Positions 23,683 through 34,621 of a DNA stretch of 64,000 bases are shown here, piece by piece; positions within the stretch are counted from its first letter, which is position 1, and every line of letters begins with the position of its first letter. Below the pieces are notes generated by a model. It saw nothing but the letters and a program-made list of their open reading frames with translations, did not search any database and was not told the origin of the DNA. This stretch comes from Lichenostomus cassidix (lineage: Eukaryota > Chordata > Aves > Passeriformes > Meliphagidae). Both the position numbers and the translations under genes were made by a program. The stretch spans positions 26,860,745 to 26,924,744 of the forward strand of contig CM039211.1 in assembly GCA_008360975.2 (NCBI GenBank). Direction: 5' to 3'.

Positions 23683-26600
23683 TTCATTACAACTTTTCCC
23701 ACAGAATCAAAGCATTTTTTCCCATATTTTCAGTCCCAACAATTTACCACAGTATCAGCATCCCTAATTTATTCAGCCGTCAACCAAATTTAAATTTCCA
23801 TTCTCTGAACTATGGTGTGCTTAGCTGACAATTAACTAGAATCAACTTCATTTGCAATGAAGTTTCTTATGGCAAAGATAAAGTTACAAGTCAATATCAT
23901 GCAAAAGCATCCCCAAATCCCACCATGAAATCCTACAGATCAACAGTAGGAAAGAAAAGGATTAAAACACCAGGAAGCTAAGCTGCTGCAATGTATTCCA
24001 GTGTCTCTGGTTTTTAATATATTCTCATGTGAAGCATAAAACCAATTTTCATATCAAAGACACAACAGGGGAGAGAAGAAGGAAGGCTAAGGAATCATGA
24101 TTTTGTTGTCTATAAACATTACACATGAAGACCTACACCATTTTTGTTTCTTTCAGAGAGTTTCTTTGTCAATTTACAGTAAAAGCAATGTGTGGGGGGA
24201 GTTATATCACATTTAAGAAACAAATACTGTCAGTGACTATAGACAACTGACAGGTTAAAACATCCAGATGTTTGAAGTATAAGTGACTTGATGGAATGAA
24301 GACATGAAGTTTTATAAGGTAATTGGATGTTAGAAAATCACTCGTGCACATTCAGTATCTACCAGTTACATTACAACCATAATTACTTCTGGCCTCATGC
24401 TGCCAGCTTACAAGCTTTGCTTTAAAGTGTTCGTGTATAAACATTCAAAAATATACAATATATGTAAATAATACAAATGTACATATTTGTAACCCATATA
24501 AATATATTTTGCATATAAAATCATTCAGTCTACTTAGGCTCAAATTATGGCATAATCATGTCCTTATTTAGAAACTTAGAGACTTGTTTTTCCTTCCAAA
24601 TTACAGGCTCTTTGTCTAATTTTAAATCTGAATTTAAAAATCATAACTCTGTAGTTTTACTACTCATCAAAGTAATCATATCAAAATGACAGAGAGTGAT
24701 ATCACAGTGCGGGCGTATCAGGTAAATCTTAGCACTTTCATGTCATTTTTTTGGACCTTAGGTTTTGTATCATGAAAAAACTCAAGTGCAGAAAAGAATC
24801 CCCACCAAAAAAAACAAAACAAACAACAACAACAAAAAAAAAGACTCCCCATCAAAACAAACCAGCAAACCAACCAGCCAAAAAAAACCCAACAAAAAAC
24901 CTGCTTGTAAGCATTTGGTGCTTATGTACCTCAGTTTTTAAGTTCTACTTTGGATCATTTAGAAAACAAAATGCTAATATAGTCCTCTTTGTACAACCAT
25001 GTAGGTGCATAACAGGTGCATATTTCCAAATCCTAAGAATTATACCCGTCAAGTACACAGCCTGAAAGCTCTTTTTGAGAGGAAATACTTGGAACAGTCT
25101 CAGATGATACATACAGTTTGAAAGTCACTTGATTAGTCATTATCAGGCTGTAAAGTACTTAGATTTTTAATTTCATATTGTAAAAATATTCCAAGAGGCC
25201 ATCATTTTAATTAAACATTATGATTTATAGAATATATTAAGCATCTAAATACAGTAATTCTGTGGTAGTAACCTGCTGAGAAAAGTACTTTGGTACAATA
25301 AATCTGTAACAGTGGGATATGAAAGTCCAATGGCTTCAGGTTCTTTTGAAATTTAAATTGTGTCTGAATAGTATCACAGAATGCTATGAGAAATAGTTTT
25401 TGATTATAGAGAGTAATTATGACCGCAAGTTGAAGAAAAACTTATTTGAATTGTATCTGTTGAAGGACTAATCTGAACCATTATGCAAGGAAAACACTTT
25501 TGAAGTATGTGATTTTAACCTTGAGGGTAAGTACGGGAAACCATGGTGGGCTACGATATTGTGTCCCTAAAGCTGTATGGAACTAGTGTACTTTAGCAGA
25601 TCATTCATTATTTTGTTTGATTTCTTTTTTATCCTCTCAGTACTATGGGAGGTCTGCAGTAACCTATCAAAGCATAATTACAACATGTATCAAAATGTCT
25701 AATTAAGTGTATATCCTATCTGATTACTTGATATGTGTTTCATTTATAACATGCCATATTTTCACCATATATTCATTAGACTCGGCATGGCCAGAGCTCA
25801 CATTTTTAAAGGGAAATGGTTTAGGTCTATTAAATTCTTCAAGGTGGTTTACTGTTTTTTCCCCTCAGTGGTCTATAGACCATCTGCAGCTCTATTACTC
25901 TTAAATAGTCCCTTAGCAACTTGTGTGATTTCTGAATGCTTCTACTTTGACTGTCCGCCTTCTAGTAACATTTTTAGACCATTGAGCTCAAACCAGAGAC
26001 ATTTAGGTTTCCAAATCCAATTATTGAAAATCAAGTGTAAAACAACATGGCTAAATAAATTTCCTCTAATTGTTAGTTGTTTCATGAAGCTTTGATGTAA
26101 CTCATATAACAGGGCTTTCCAAACAGACCCAATGCCTGCCAAAATAGGCACACATGCAGTTTAACATAGTCACCAGACTTTAGATACTCAAATTTCAAAG
26201 TGGGACCAAGTTGTAACTTTTTCTCCTATTTTTCAGTTGTGTTTCCTTTGTTTAGTTGGTTTCTTTGTTTATTAGTTTGCTTGATTGATTTGAGTGGAAA
26301 AATGTTTTGTAGAAAGCGTTGTCTTTACTTTTTTTCTCACAGTTAAATTTGTTTATGTCACTGAGAGGTGAAGGAAAATATATATCACCCCAGGGTTTCT
26401 CAACATATTTGGTACACAAAGAAAAAAAAAAAAACACGCTACAGTAAAGCTTTTCCTTTCATTCCCTACCCTATTTCCTTGTAGAAGAGCAAATTTGTAT
26501 TATGATGAAAGACAGAACGTGACTGAATACACTTCATGGGAAGTAAATCTGAAAACAGAAAGTATGTTTTTCCTTACACAGTTCTAAGGGTGTAGAGGAT

Positions 26601-26986
26601 AGATCTTTTCTAGAGCTCATAGTTATGTTTACTTTTTAATATAATAGAAAACCAGAAAAAGATATATGGGAGAGGGAGAGTATGACGACAGTGTACCTTT
26701 ATTAGACCACCAGGCATACTTCTAGACATGCCGTTGGTCTTAACATCTCCTTGATGCAAGATAGCAACCTCAGAGGCAACTAACAAAGGGAGAAGTGCTG
26801 AAGACATGCATCCCAGCCCTAACAGGATGCCTCTCTTAGAATTAATTTTATTGTAATAATAACTGAAACCTCATCCTTAAATATTTGTCTTTAAATTTTA
26901 CTGAAGTATTGCCTCTCTCAATAAGTACATTTGACACCTAATTTTATTGGAATTCATATAATTTCCTTTACCTGAAAAATATTATT
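23683..26986. other. Unique DNA, no gene seen
   Basis: Single-copy-looking DNA with the A-rich repeat at 24,790-24,902 and an A-run at about 26,418-26,434. A 120-codon plus-strand frame at 25,733-26,095 has no recognisable motif and is not called. AT-rich dyads occur near 24,440-24,500. Confidence 0.55.
24790..24902. repeat. A-rich / CAA / CCAA low-complexity repeat
   Basis: A-runs interspersed with CAA, CAAAA and CCAACCAGCC units. Low-complexity DNA; an overlapping 104-codon frame rich in Lys, Pro, Asn and Gln is a product of this composition. Confidence 0.9.
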
Positions 26987-27495
26987 TCATAGAATTACAA
27001 AATTATTTAGGTTGGAAAAGACCTCTATCAACGAGTCCAACCTCTGACTGATCACCACCATGTCAAATAGACCACAGCACTAAGTGCCATGTCCTGTCAT
27101 TTCTTGAACACCTCCAGGTCTGCTGACTTCACCACCCCCCTGGGCAGAATGTTCCAATGCTTGACAACTCTTTCCATGTCATACCTGAACTTCCCATGTT
27201 GCAGCTTGAGGTCCCGTGTCCTCTTGTTCTGCCATTGGTTGCCTGGGAGAAGAGGCCAATCCCCATCTGGCCACAACCTCCTTCCAGGTAGCTGTAGAGA
27301 GTCGTAAGGTCATCCATGAGCCTCCTTTACTCCAGGTGAAGCAAACCCAGTTCTTTCAGCTGCTTCTCACAGGACTTGCTCTCTAGAGGTTTTCCCAGCT
27401 TTGTCGTCCTTCTCTGGACTCACTTTTGCACCGCAAAGTCATTCTTGTCATGAGGGACCCAAAACTGGACATAGAACTGGAGGTGCAGCTGTGAG
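26987..27495 (-). mobile_element. CR1 3' end, antisense, with tail
   Basis: The plus strand starts with the reverse complement of the CR1 tail (TTTCATAGAATTACAAAATT, about 26,986) and the 'AGGTTGGAAAAGACCTCTAT' signature at 27,009. It continues in the usual antisense order: 'ACACCTCCAGGTCTGCTGAC' (27,109), 'CCTGGGCAGAATGTTCCAAT' (27,138), 'GCAGCTTGAGGTCCCGTGTC' (27,201), 'CCTTCCAGGTAGCTGTAGAG' (27,281) and 'GAGGGACCCAAAACTGGACA' (27,452). The insertion end is well preserved and the element is truncated at about 27,495. This is the older 3' UTR type also seen at 19.2 kb. Confidence 0.93.
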
Positions 27496-28985
27496 TTCAT
27501 AACCTGTGGCTATGAAAGCATGAAGGGGATTAATTATACATCTGCGGAGATTTGTCTTTCCCTTGATGGGAAAAAGCATTTCATAGCTACTGTGCAGGGT
27601 TCTATGTCATGAATAAGAAAAACAACATTGTAATATTAGAATTATTGCAGAACTAAATAGAAAATAATGCTGCTACTTATTTAGCTGAGGTTTTGTAGCA
27701 TCTTTTCCTGAGTTGCTTTGAATTATGGACCAAATTAAAGATATTAAGTCTTTGTACTGTTGGCAGAAAGAAAGATATTTCTACTGTAACACTCTGAAAT
27801 GTTTAACCTTCTCTTGGGGAAAGTGTTATTTTCCTGTTACTGTTATCCAATATCATGATTGAGAGTGATAATATGTGTAATGAATTTATTTATGTATTCT
27901 TTCCCTGTTAAACATGAATGGAAAATCAGTATAGAGTGGGTTTTTATTTTACTGTTACATTATACTAAAAATTGACCTTTTTCTAGTTCTATGGTGGAAC
28001 TTTTCAGTTACTGTTTTTATGGCTGTAAAACCTTCTTCTCTCTCAAAGAAGTTTGAGATAGAGAGAGGAAGCAAAATTCACAGATATTAACAGCACACAG
28101 TAGAAGTCTACACTTACTGGGGATAGACACAACTTTTCAGAACCGGGTAGATGAAATATCAGCAATTTTCCCAGAGTCCTGTCCATGAGAGAACAGGAGA
28201 GGTATGTTCTATGCTGTGACCAAAAGTAACCCTTGGCTCCATCCAACATCTTCAGCTGTCTCTGTATTTCCTACAGCTTCAGCTGTCTCTGTATTAGGAA
28301 GATCTGTGCATCTTCTCATTTTCTCCCACACTTAGATTTCTTCTGTCCCCAGGATTCATCTGGGAATCAACTGTAAAACTGGCAACCCTCAAAATTTACT
28401 AGTTTTAATAAAGCTTCCAGCAAAGTTAATTTAACACCAATAGCCAAATGTGGGACATCACAACCAAGCATAAGTGTGATTTTTCATCAGCAATAAACTC
28501 TCTTCTGTTTGAAAAATATAGAACAACATGACTCATTGCACTAAAACAAGTGGAGTGAAAAGGAAAACTACACTTTTATAAAAATTCGGAAGGCAAAATA
28601 TGTTTTTTAGTAAGATTTTATACACACATACTCTTAAGAATAAATATACATATATAACATAGACTACATAAAGTATTACATAATATATAGTATTCTGTAA
28701 TATGCACCAACAGGCAAAAGGAGATGATCGTAGTGGGGGTGAGGGCTTGGCAGAGGGAACAGAAACAATTTTTGTGCTTGTGGCAGCAGGCAAATCCTCT
28801 CCTGGCCTATCTCACCTTCCCAGATCTCCTTATATAACAGGTATGAGGCTTTAGAACTAGAGGACCAGGCAGAAGATAATGTGTACAAAGGCACATCTAG
28901 ATTTGGGGAATTGCCTAGGGTGAGTCAGTCCACCACCCCACAATCACAACCACCTCAGTTAAGAAAAGAAATAAGGGTTGCTGCC
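27496..28985. other. Unique DNA with a short tandem duplication
   Basis: No gene seen. A 19-nt motif CTTCAGCTGTCTCTGTATT is duplicated at 28,250 and 28,277 (27-nt period). TCTCAAA (28,041) and TTTGAGA (28,052) form a small dyad. Confidence 0.55.
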
Positions 28986-29905
28986 ATCAGTGACTCCTTT
29001 CTGATAGGAAGATAGGGCCCTAAATGCTGACTCAACACAACTTACAGGAGGGTCTGCTGCCCTCCTGGGACCAAGGTAAGAGACATTCTCCATCACAGTA
29101 TAAAAGTCATGGTGGTCAGGAAAAAACCCCGGTGGGTGGAAAAGGGGTAAGATCACCCCTATTTTTAGAAAAAGTGGAGAAGTTAGGAGGTGGGGAACTA
29201 CAGACCACTGAACCTCACCTCTATGCTTTGAGAATATCATGGAGCACATTCTCACAGAAACAGTGTTAAGGCACACACGAGACAACGAGGTGATACAAGA
29301 GAGCCATCATGGCTTTATAAAGGGCAAATTGTGCCGGACCAATCTTGTGGAGTTCTATGCTGGAGTGACTGCAGCAGTCAAGAAGACCAATGCATGTCAT
29401 CTACCTAGACTTCTGTCAGGCCTTTGACATGATCCCATAAGACATTCTTGTCTTCAAACTACAGAAACATAGATTTGAAGGATTGCCTATTTAATGGGTA
29501 ATGAATTGGCTGGATGGAATTTTAGGGCTTTAGAAGCTAGGAAATTAAGGAAGAAAAAGAACAAGAACAACAAAAATATTGGCGTTTTAGAGTGGTAAAA
29601 TAAACTTGCTCTGTTAGTTGCAAGGCACTTTATGTAGCAGTCTCGTTTGGAGAGCACATGATGCATCCAAAGAAGTTGATGAAAAAGGCAGCAAAGCTGG
29701 GAAAGGGCCTAGAATACAAATCTTATGAGGAACAACCTAGGAACCTGGGGTTGTTAAGCCCAGAAAGAGGCCAAGGAGACACCTTATCATGCTTTGCAAC
29801 TACCTGAAAGAAGTCTGTTGAAGGTGGGGGTCAATATCTTCCCCCACATAACATGATAGGACAAGAGGAAATTACCTCAAGTTCAAAGGCTTTTCACGTC
29901 CATCT
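28986..29905 (+). mobile_element. Rearranged CR1: ORF1 piece joined to RT, endonuclease missing
   Basis: At about 29,036-29,085 the plus strand reads a 'RRVCCPPGTKVRDI' peptide, matching the start of the SGNH-hydrolase-like domain of CR1 ORF1 (family form CCLPGARVRD). Within about 30-40 bp the sequence changes to ORF2 reverse transcriptase: 'GGWKRGKITPIFRKSGE' (about 29,130-29,180), '[20 protein letters not shown]' (about 29,230), '[20 protein letters not shown]' (about 29,308), '[14 protein letters not shown]' (about 29,397) and 'WVMNWLDG'. The rest of ORF1 and the whole endonuclease are missing. An unrelated or very diverged stretch occupies about 29,545-29,660, after which a C-terminal block ('GLEYKSYEEQPRNLGLLSPE'-like, about 29,705-29,765) continues to about 29,905. 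Dead copy with at least two internal losses. Confidence 0.85.
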
Positions 29906-31321
29906 TGCCATCTTTTTAAACTACTGTGAAAGGAAGAATATCAGTTAGAGGAATGTGTTTGTAACCCTGAACTTTTTAACAAGCAAACCATGAATTTTTT
30001 ACTCAAATTATCTTCCATCATCTAAGGATATGTCACTAAAAGCAATGTGTTCCTTATCATGGAAGCAACAAATGCCAACCTGTTGAAAATTTAGCAGAGG
30101 TCAACTATGCTTAATGTCTTCATTCCTATAAATGTACAAATGTATTGCACAAATTTTGTGTACTTCCAGGCTCGTCTTCATGAGAAGGCAAGCAGTATTC
30201 TTTCTGCCAGGTTTTATTGCTATTCATCATTAGTTAGCCTATTTGATGGAGCTTAACAGCTTCAGATTTTTCCATGGCAAGGAGTCCCTTTGTAGCAAGA
30301 GCCATACACTGAGCTGAACAACAATCTTTCCAAAATGTCTCATATCTTCCAGAGAATCTTCAATGTTGAACTCTATGCTTACATAAATGACCTGCTTTTT
30401 CAGTTCAGTCAAACATGAAGCAAAAAAGAGTAATCTCAAGGCCACTGAACATGCATTCTGTGTAAGCAAAAACCTCTTTGAAATCAGTCATCACTTTGTT
30501 TCTTCAATAATTCTCTTCATTTGTTGCAGAAGGGTTTTCAGCCATCTCTGATGAGATTAGCATTGTCTATGACTATCACAAATGATTTCTCCAACTTCAA
30601 AGAGACTAGAACTATAAAAAGATTTTAAAAATCTCTACATTTCTGGAAAGGCATATTGTCCAGCATGTTAATGTAGCTTGCAAAATCACCATTTCATTGG
30701 GAGTGCTTTATAGCTTTACATAAAAAGAATGGAATTGTGTCATGAGATCATTTATGGTCAACTAATGGTAAAGACATACCAAAAGTTACTGTAAAATTCT
30801 TTTAGTTTTTAGAATACAAAACATAACAAGTAGAGCATCATCTTTTACCTAGCACCATAGCTTGTCTTTTCTTGGGGCGAAAATGAATTTATTCAATTTT
30901 GGATCAGAAAAAACTTCTGGTTCCTCAGCAGGACTTCTTTCTGAAATTCTTTCATTTTTAGCTAAAAAAGCATAATTTTCTTTGCCGAAATGATTACCAC
31001 TTTAGATCATAAATTATTCCACTTTAGAAGAGCATCCTTTAAAAAGAATCCCACCCAGTTTAAGCCTCTGTGGTGTTTTGAAAAATCCATTAACTGCAGA
31101 AAGATAGAAGACTGCTTAGGGCAGGCAGTTGATAATCAGGAAAGGAGTCAGTCACTTTAAACAGGTTAAATTAATCCCATCTTTCAACTTCTTCAGATAA
31201 AACTTTTTGGATTAACTCTTCCCCAAACACGCAAAATCACTTAAAAAAATCCATTTGGAGCCTTATGACTATAATAGGTCATTGTAAGGATTTAAAGGGC
31301 AAAGTGGCCTGTCTTAAACAC
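29906..31321. other. Unique DNA, no gene seen
   Basis: Ordinary AT-rich DNA between a CR1 remnant and an LTR. Nothing recognisable. Confidence 0.55.
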
Positions 31322-32251
31322 TGTTAAGGCCAGAGGACTTTGCCATGAGATATGCACAGAAGGAGACGACAGGATGGTGCTAACTCCAGGCCTGGTGGAA
31401 CTGAGATCTGGTTAATACATCCTGGATAAAGCATTCTGAAAAAAAATTCCCATGGTGGTAAACTGTTTAAAGAAGAAACTTCTCATAGGCATATTACTGA
31501 TCAAACAAAGATCACCCCAATTAATGGTAGAGATGTCGTCTGTGACAACCAATGACCACCAGAGCGCCCCGAATATACTTCTGTGGATACCTGAAGCGTG
31601 AACTGTGAGTTAAGCCATGGTGATGAGAACTTGAGAGAAGATAGCAGAGGTGTTATTGTCCAGGTGTTATTTCAGACCTAGGGAAAGGTTGGCAAAGTTG
31701 GGGGAGAAGAATATACCACTGATAATGGACACAAAGGATACAAATTTACAGGCCACAAGGAAAGCCAATTCATCAGCTCTGTTGAAATCTGTTCTGACTG
31801 GGAAATTTTGGCAGGGAGAGATTGCAACCACCAACTCATCCAAGAACCCAAGAAATTCACCAACTCAAACGAAGACTGAGCATGAGGACTAATTAGCATA
31901 AGAAACAAGGGAATAATTTAACAAATAGAATAAGAGAACTGTGTAGCCAATGAGCATTAATTCCTTTAAGAAGTATAAACAGTGAAAAATTTTGAACAAC
32001 CTGTAGACTTCCACCACTGAGAAGCCCAGGGTAGAGAAAGGTCAACAGGAGGCCACTGGATGCATGGGTAGTGACTACCTTCTGATTGATATCTCTCTCT
32101 CTTTCTCTTTTCCCTCCTCTCTTTCCTATTTCTTTACATTTCTCCATGTCACATTCATTTTTAGATAAAATCTGTACTTATGACTTTGGCATATGGTCTC
32201 ATTTGAATCTTAATTCCATCAGAGGCCTCTCACACTAGTTGAATCTTAACA
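31322..32251 (+). mobile_element. Solo LTR, probably ERVL-like, about 930 bp
   Basis: The ends are perfect 7-bp inverted repeats, TGTTAAG at 31,322 and CTTAACA ending at 32,251, with canonical TG...CA termini. Inside, in correct order, are a CCAAT box (31,947), a TATAAA box (31,974-31,979), a long pyrimidine tract (about 32,088-32,135) and a GATAAA poly(A)-like signal (32,164) followed by about 80 bp. This is a complete LTR layout. Length and the '...TTGAATCTTAACA' ending resemble avian ERVL-type LTRs, from memory. No target duplication is visible in the 5 bp on either side (AACAC and CTCAT), so the boundaries may be off by a few bases or the flanks have mutated. No primer-binding site or gag/pol follows. 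Confidence 0.78.
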
Positions 32252-32801
32252 CTCATTTTATAAGTTTTAAATTTAGCAGATCAAAATTTTCAAGTATTCA
32301 CTCCTGCTGCCTTTCTCAGGAATAATGCTATCACCTCTGCAAATACAAGGTCAACACTTTCATCTACAGTGTCTGTGTGAGCACTGTTACTGTATCTGTC
32401 TCAAAACAGCATGCCTTTTTCTAACCAGCAACAATACCTTAGAAAAATCATGTTACATAGATTTTCTATTTGTCCAGCAGTACCAGACTGTGCTTGTATG
32501 CAGGTGGACACAATCTCAAAGAAAATAGAATTATGCAGAAAAGCTTCTCTCACCTGTGCTTTTGACAAGAACAAATCTGAGCATAGAAGGTTTTGAGATT
32601 TCTGTTGGACATCCTTCAAAAACGGTCAGAATCACAGTTGAGGAATCATTAGTTAAACTGTATCTGTTTAACAAAACAGGAAAAATGCACAGATGGTAAA
32701 TCGTACCCAATAAGATTTGTTACCTGCTTTACACTGGCAGATTTCAAACTAAAAGAAGGAGCTAAAAGGAAAAATCTAGTACATCACTGTATTTTGTGAA
32801 C
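32252..32801. other. Spacer between LTRs
   Basis: About 550 bp of unassigned DNA. No primer-binding site after the left LTR and no retroviral coding sequence. Overlapping short open frames on both strands are not supported. Confidence 0.5.
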
Positions 32802-33210
32802 TGAAATCAACAAAGAAAAGAAAATATGAAAAATGAAGTTTCACTCTCCTCTAATAATTTAGAAAGTTTAATAAAGGACAATAGGGGACAAAGACAATAA
32901 AGCAAAAAAGTAACAGCATTGGGTGCTCGGCCCTTAGCCCAAAGCCCACTGTAATTACAGAGCCCAGGCTTTACATAGTTAACTATTGCTTCATTCAAAT
33001 GCATATTCATACACAATTATGTATATTCAAACATTTCTTCAAACTAGTTTGCATGTTCCAGGAACCTTTTAGCATGGTCCCTCCTCTGGCCCGCCTTTTT
33101 TAGAGCGTGCCTGATCCTTTTGGAGAGTCGCCTCTCTCCCCTCCATTCCATGGTTCCAGCAGGTGACAATTGTGGATAGAAATGTCAGTTGCAGGGATCC
33201 ATCCTTGTCA
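32802..33210 (-). mobile_element. Solo LTR of an endogenous retrovirus, minus strand
   Basis: Read on the minus strand, this begins TGACAAGGATGGATCCCTGC, passes a GC-richer upstream part (about 33,060-33,170), an ATG-rich AT segment, then a 'GGGCTAAGGGCCGAGCACCC' block (about 32,922-32,941) and a 'TTTATTGTCTTTGTCCCCTA' block, then ATTAAA (32,867-32,872) as a probable poly(A) signal, ending near TTGATTTCA at 32,802. The 'GCTAAGxGCCGAGCxCCCAATGCTG' and 'GCTTTATTGTCTTTGTC' blocks match my memory of avian ERV LTRs. No strong TATA box or target duplication was found, so both ends are estimates. It is inserted between two plus-strand LTRs. Confidence 0.62.
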
Positions 33211-33675
33211 TGCCCGCTTTTTGGATGTTATCTAATTAAGCAGGTGGTTTAATTGTTGTAGGTTAATTATATTAGCTATTTCACTACTATATCTAAGTTA
33301 GTTGCAAAGAAAAAAAAAGGCATTTGGTTATTATTTTATCTTTATAACAAAGCTACTTCTATAAGAATTAACATTACACACATAGCATCCATATTGATAT
33401 TTGCAAAAAGCCAATGCTATAATATGCATTTATCTCAGGGACAACTGCCTTTTTATAAGACTTCATTTTCTTTCCTAACATATCCAAATTAGAATTGTAG
33501 TATACTCTGATGATCATCCCTGAGACCCTTTTGTTTTCTCTCTCTTGATAAAGAATAAGCGTGAACAAAGACAACATCCTGCAACTTAAAGGCATGCAAA
33601 ATTTAACTTTCATATGGGGATGTTTCTGAGTGGCTTTTGTATAATGTGGTATTGTCAAGATGTCAGAGACTGAAA
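33211..33675. other. Spacer between LTRs, no gene seen
   Basis: AT-rich DNA without recognisable features. Confidence 0.5.
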
Positions 33676-34621
33676 TGTTATAATTTATTGCTTTAACATC
33701 TTCATTAAGGACTTTTACCTATTATAGCAAATCTGTACAAAAGCTGCTAAGAAAACCATGGAAACCCTGAATGGGGCCCTGAACTAAGCTGCTCACTGAC
33801 CATTGATGAAGATAAGATAAAGAAACAACTCAGGTCTGGGGGAGGAGAATACATTCACAAGCACAAGCTTAACACCTTCGGTGTGGAGACCACTGGCTCT
33901 ATCAGCTGCCAGGCCAGTACAGCCCCTCACACCAAAGGTGGGGTGGGGAGAGGTTTTGGGTGTGTGGTGAGAAAGCCTCTGGGCAGAGGCAGTGAACATC
34001 CAACCTTTGCTATGAGGAGGAGCTCAGCTGTGGGGCTCTGCACCCTGGGAAAGCTCATCTACATGAAAGGATAGCGAGGGGTGTCATGGGCCATCAAAGG
34101 CCCCCCAGAGGGATCCCCAGACCCTGCACCAGAGCTCTGAAACATGATCCAACAGATCCACAGCATTCCAAGGGACAGTGCCAAACTTGCCCTCCCCAGG
34201 GGAGACACATGGGCATTCCCACCTGGCCCAAATATATATAGGTATAAATCCACTGGATTCTATACTTTTCAGAGGGGCAGCAGTAGGGAATCCTCACTAC
34301 CCAGAAGACCAGAGGGAGAGGAACAACAAGACGTTGTTGGGACTCACAGAAGGGTGATGTTTCCATCTAATCGTTGTCACTCTCTTGCTGTCCCACCAGT
34401 CCCCACGCACCCCTCTTTTTCTATGTCTTTCTTTTCTCTTTCTTTCTCTTTGCTTCTTCTAATATTAAATAAAATATATCAATTTTTTGACTCCAATATC
34501 TAACCTAGTTTGGTTTTAATCATGTTTTTTGGGTATATTTTCAAAGTTCCTGGTTTCAAACTGTTTTATTCTCAGAGACTTAGTTTCCTCTGCTCTCCTG
34601 TGTTTAAACTGGATCGCAACA
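33676..34621 (+). mobile_element. Solo LTR, probably ERVL-like, about 950 bp
   Basis: The 3' part is a clear LTR: TATAAA at 34,243, a pyrimidine-rich R/U5-like tract (about 34,405-34,455), AATAAA at 34,466-34,471 and an ending TTTAAACTGGATCGCAACA at about 34,621. The putative start TGTTATAA at 33,676 gives TGTT...AACA termini, but the 5' boundary is only inferred. The 5' half (33,770-34,140) is richer in G and C and carries several short open frames without any match. Layout and ending resemble the LTR at 31.3 kb, although the upstream parts do not look alike. A 31-bp piece near its 3' end recurs 2 kb downstream (36,593). Confidence 0.72.

Noticed and set aside
24751..25065. Lys/Pro/Gln-rich 104-codon frame
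   Set aside because: Produced by an A-rich low-complexity repeat.
25733..26095. Plus-strand frame of 120 codons
   Set aside because: No family resemblance, overlapping shorter frame, no exon borders.
31322..34621. A provirus bounded by the two plus-strand LTRs
   Set aside because: No primer-binding site after the left LTR, no gag/pol/env peptides, the two LTRs are not alike over their length, and a minus-strand LTR sits between.
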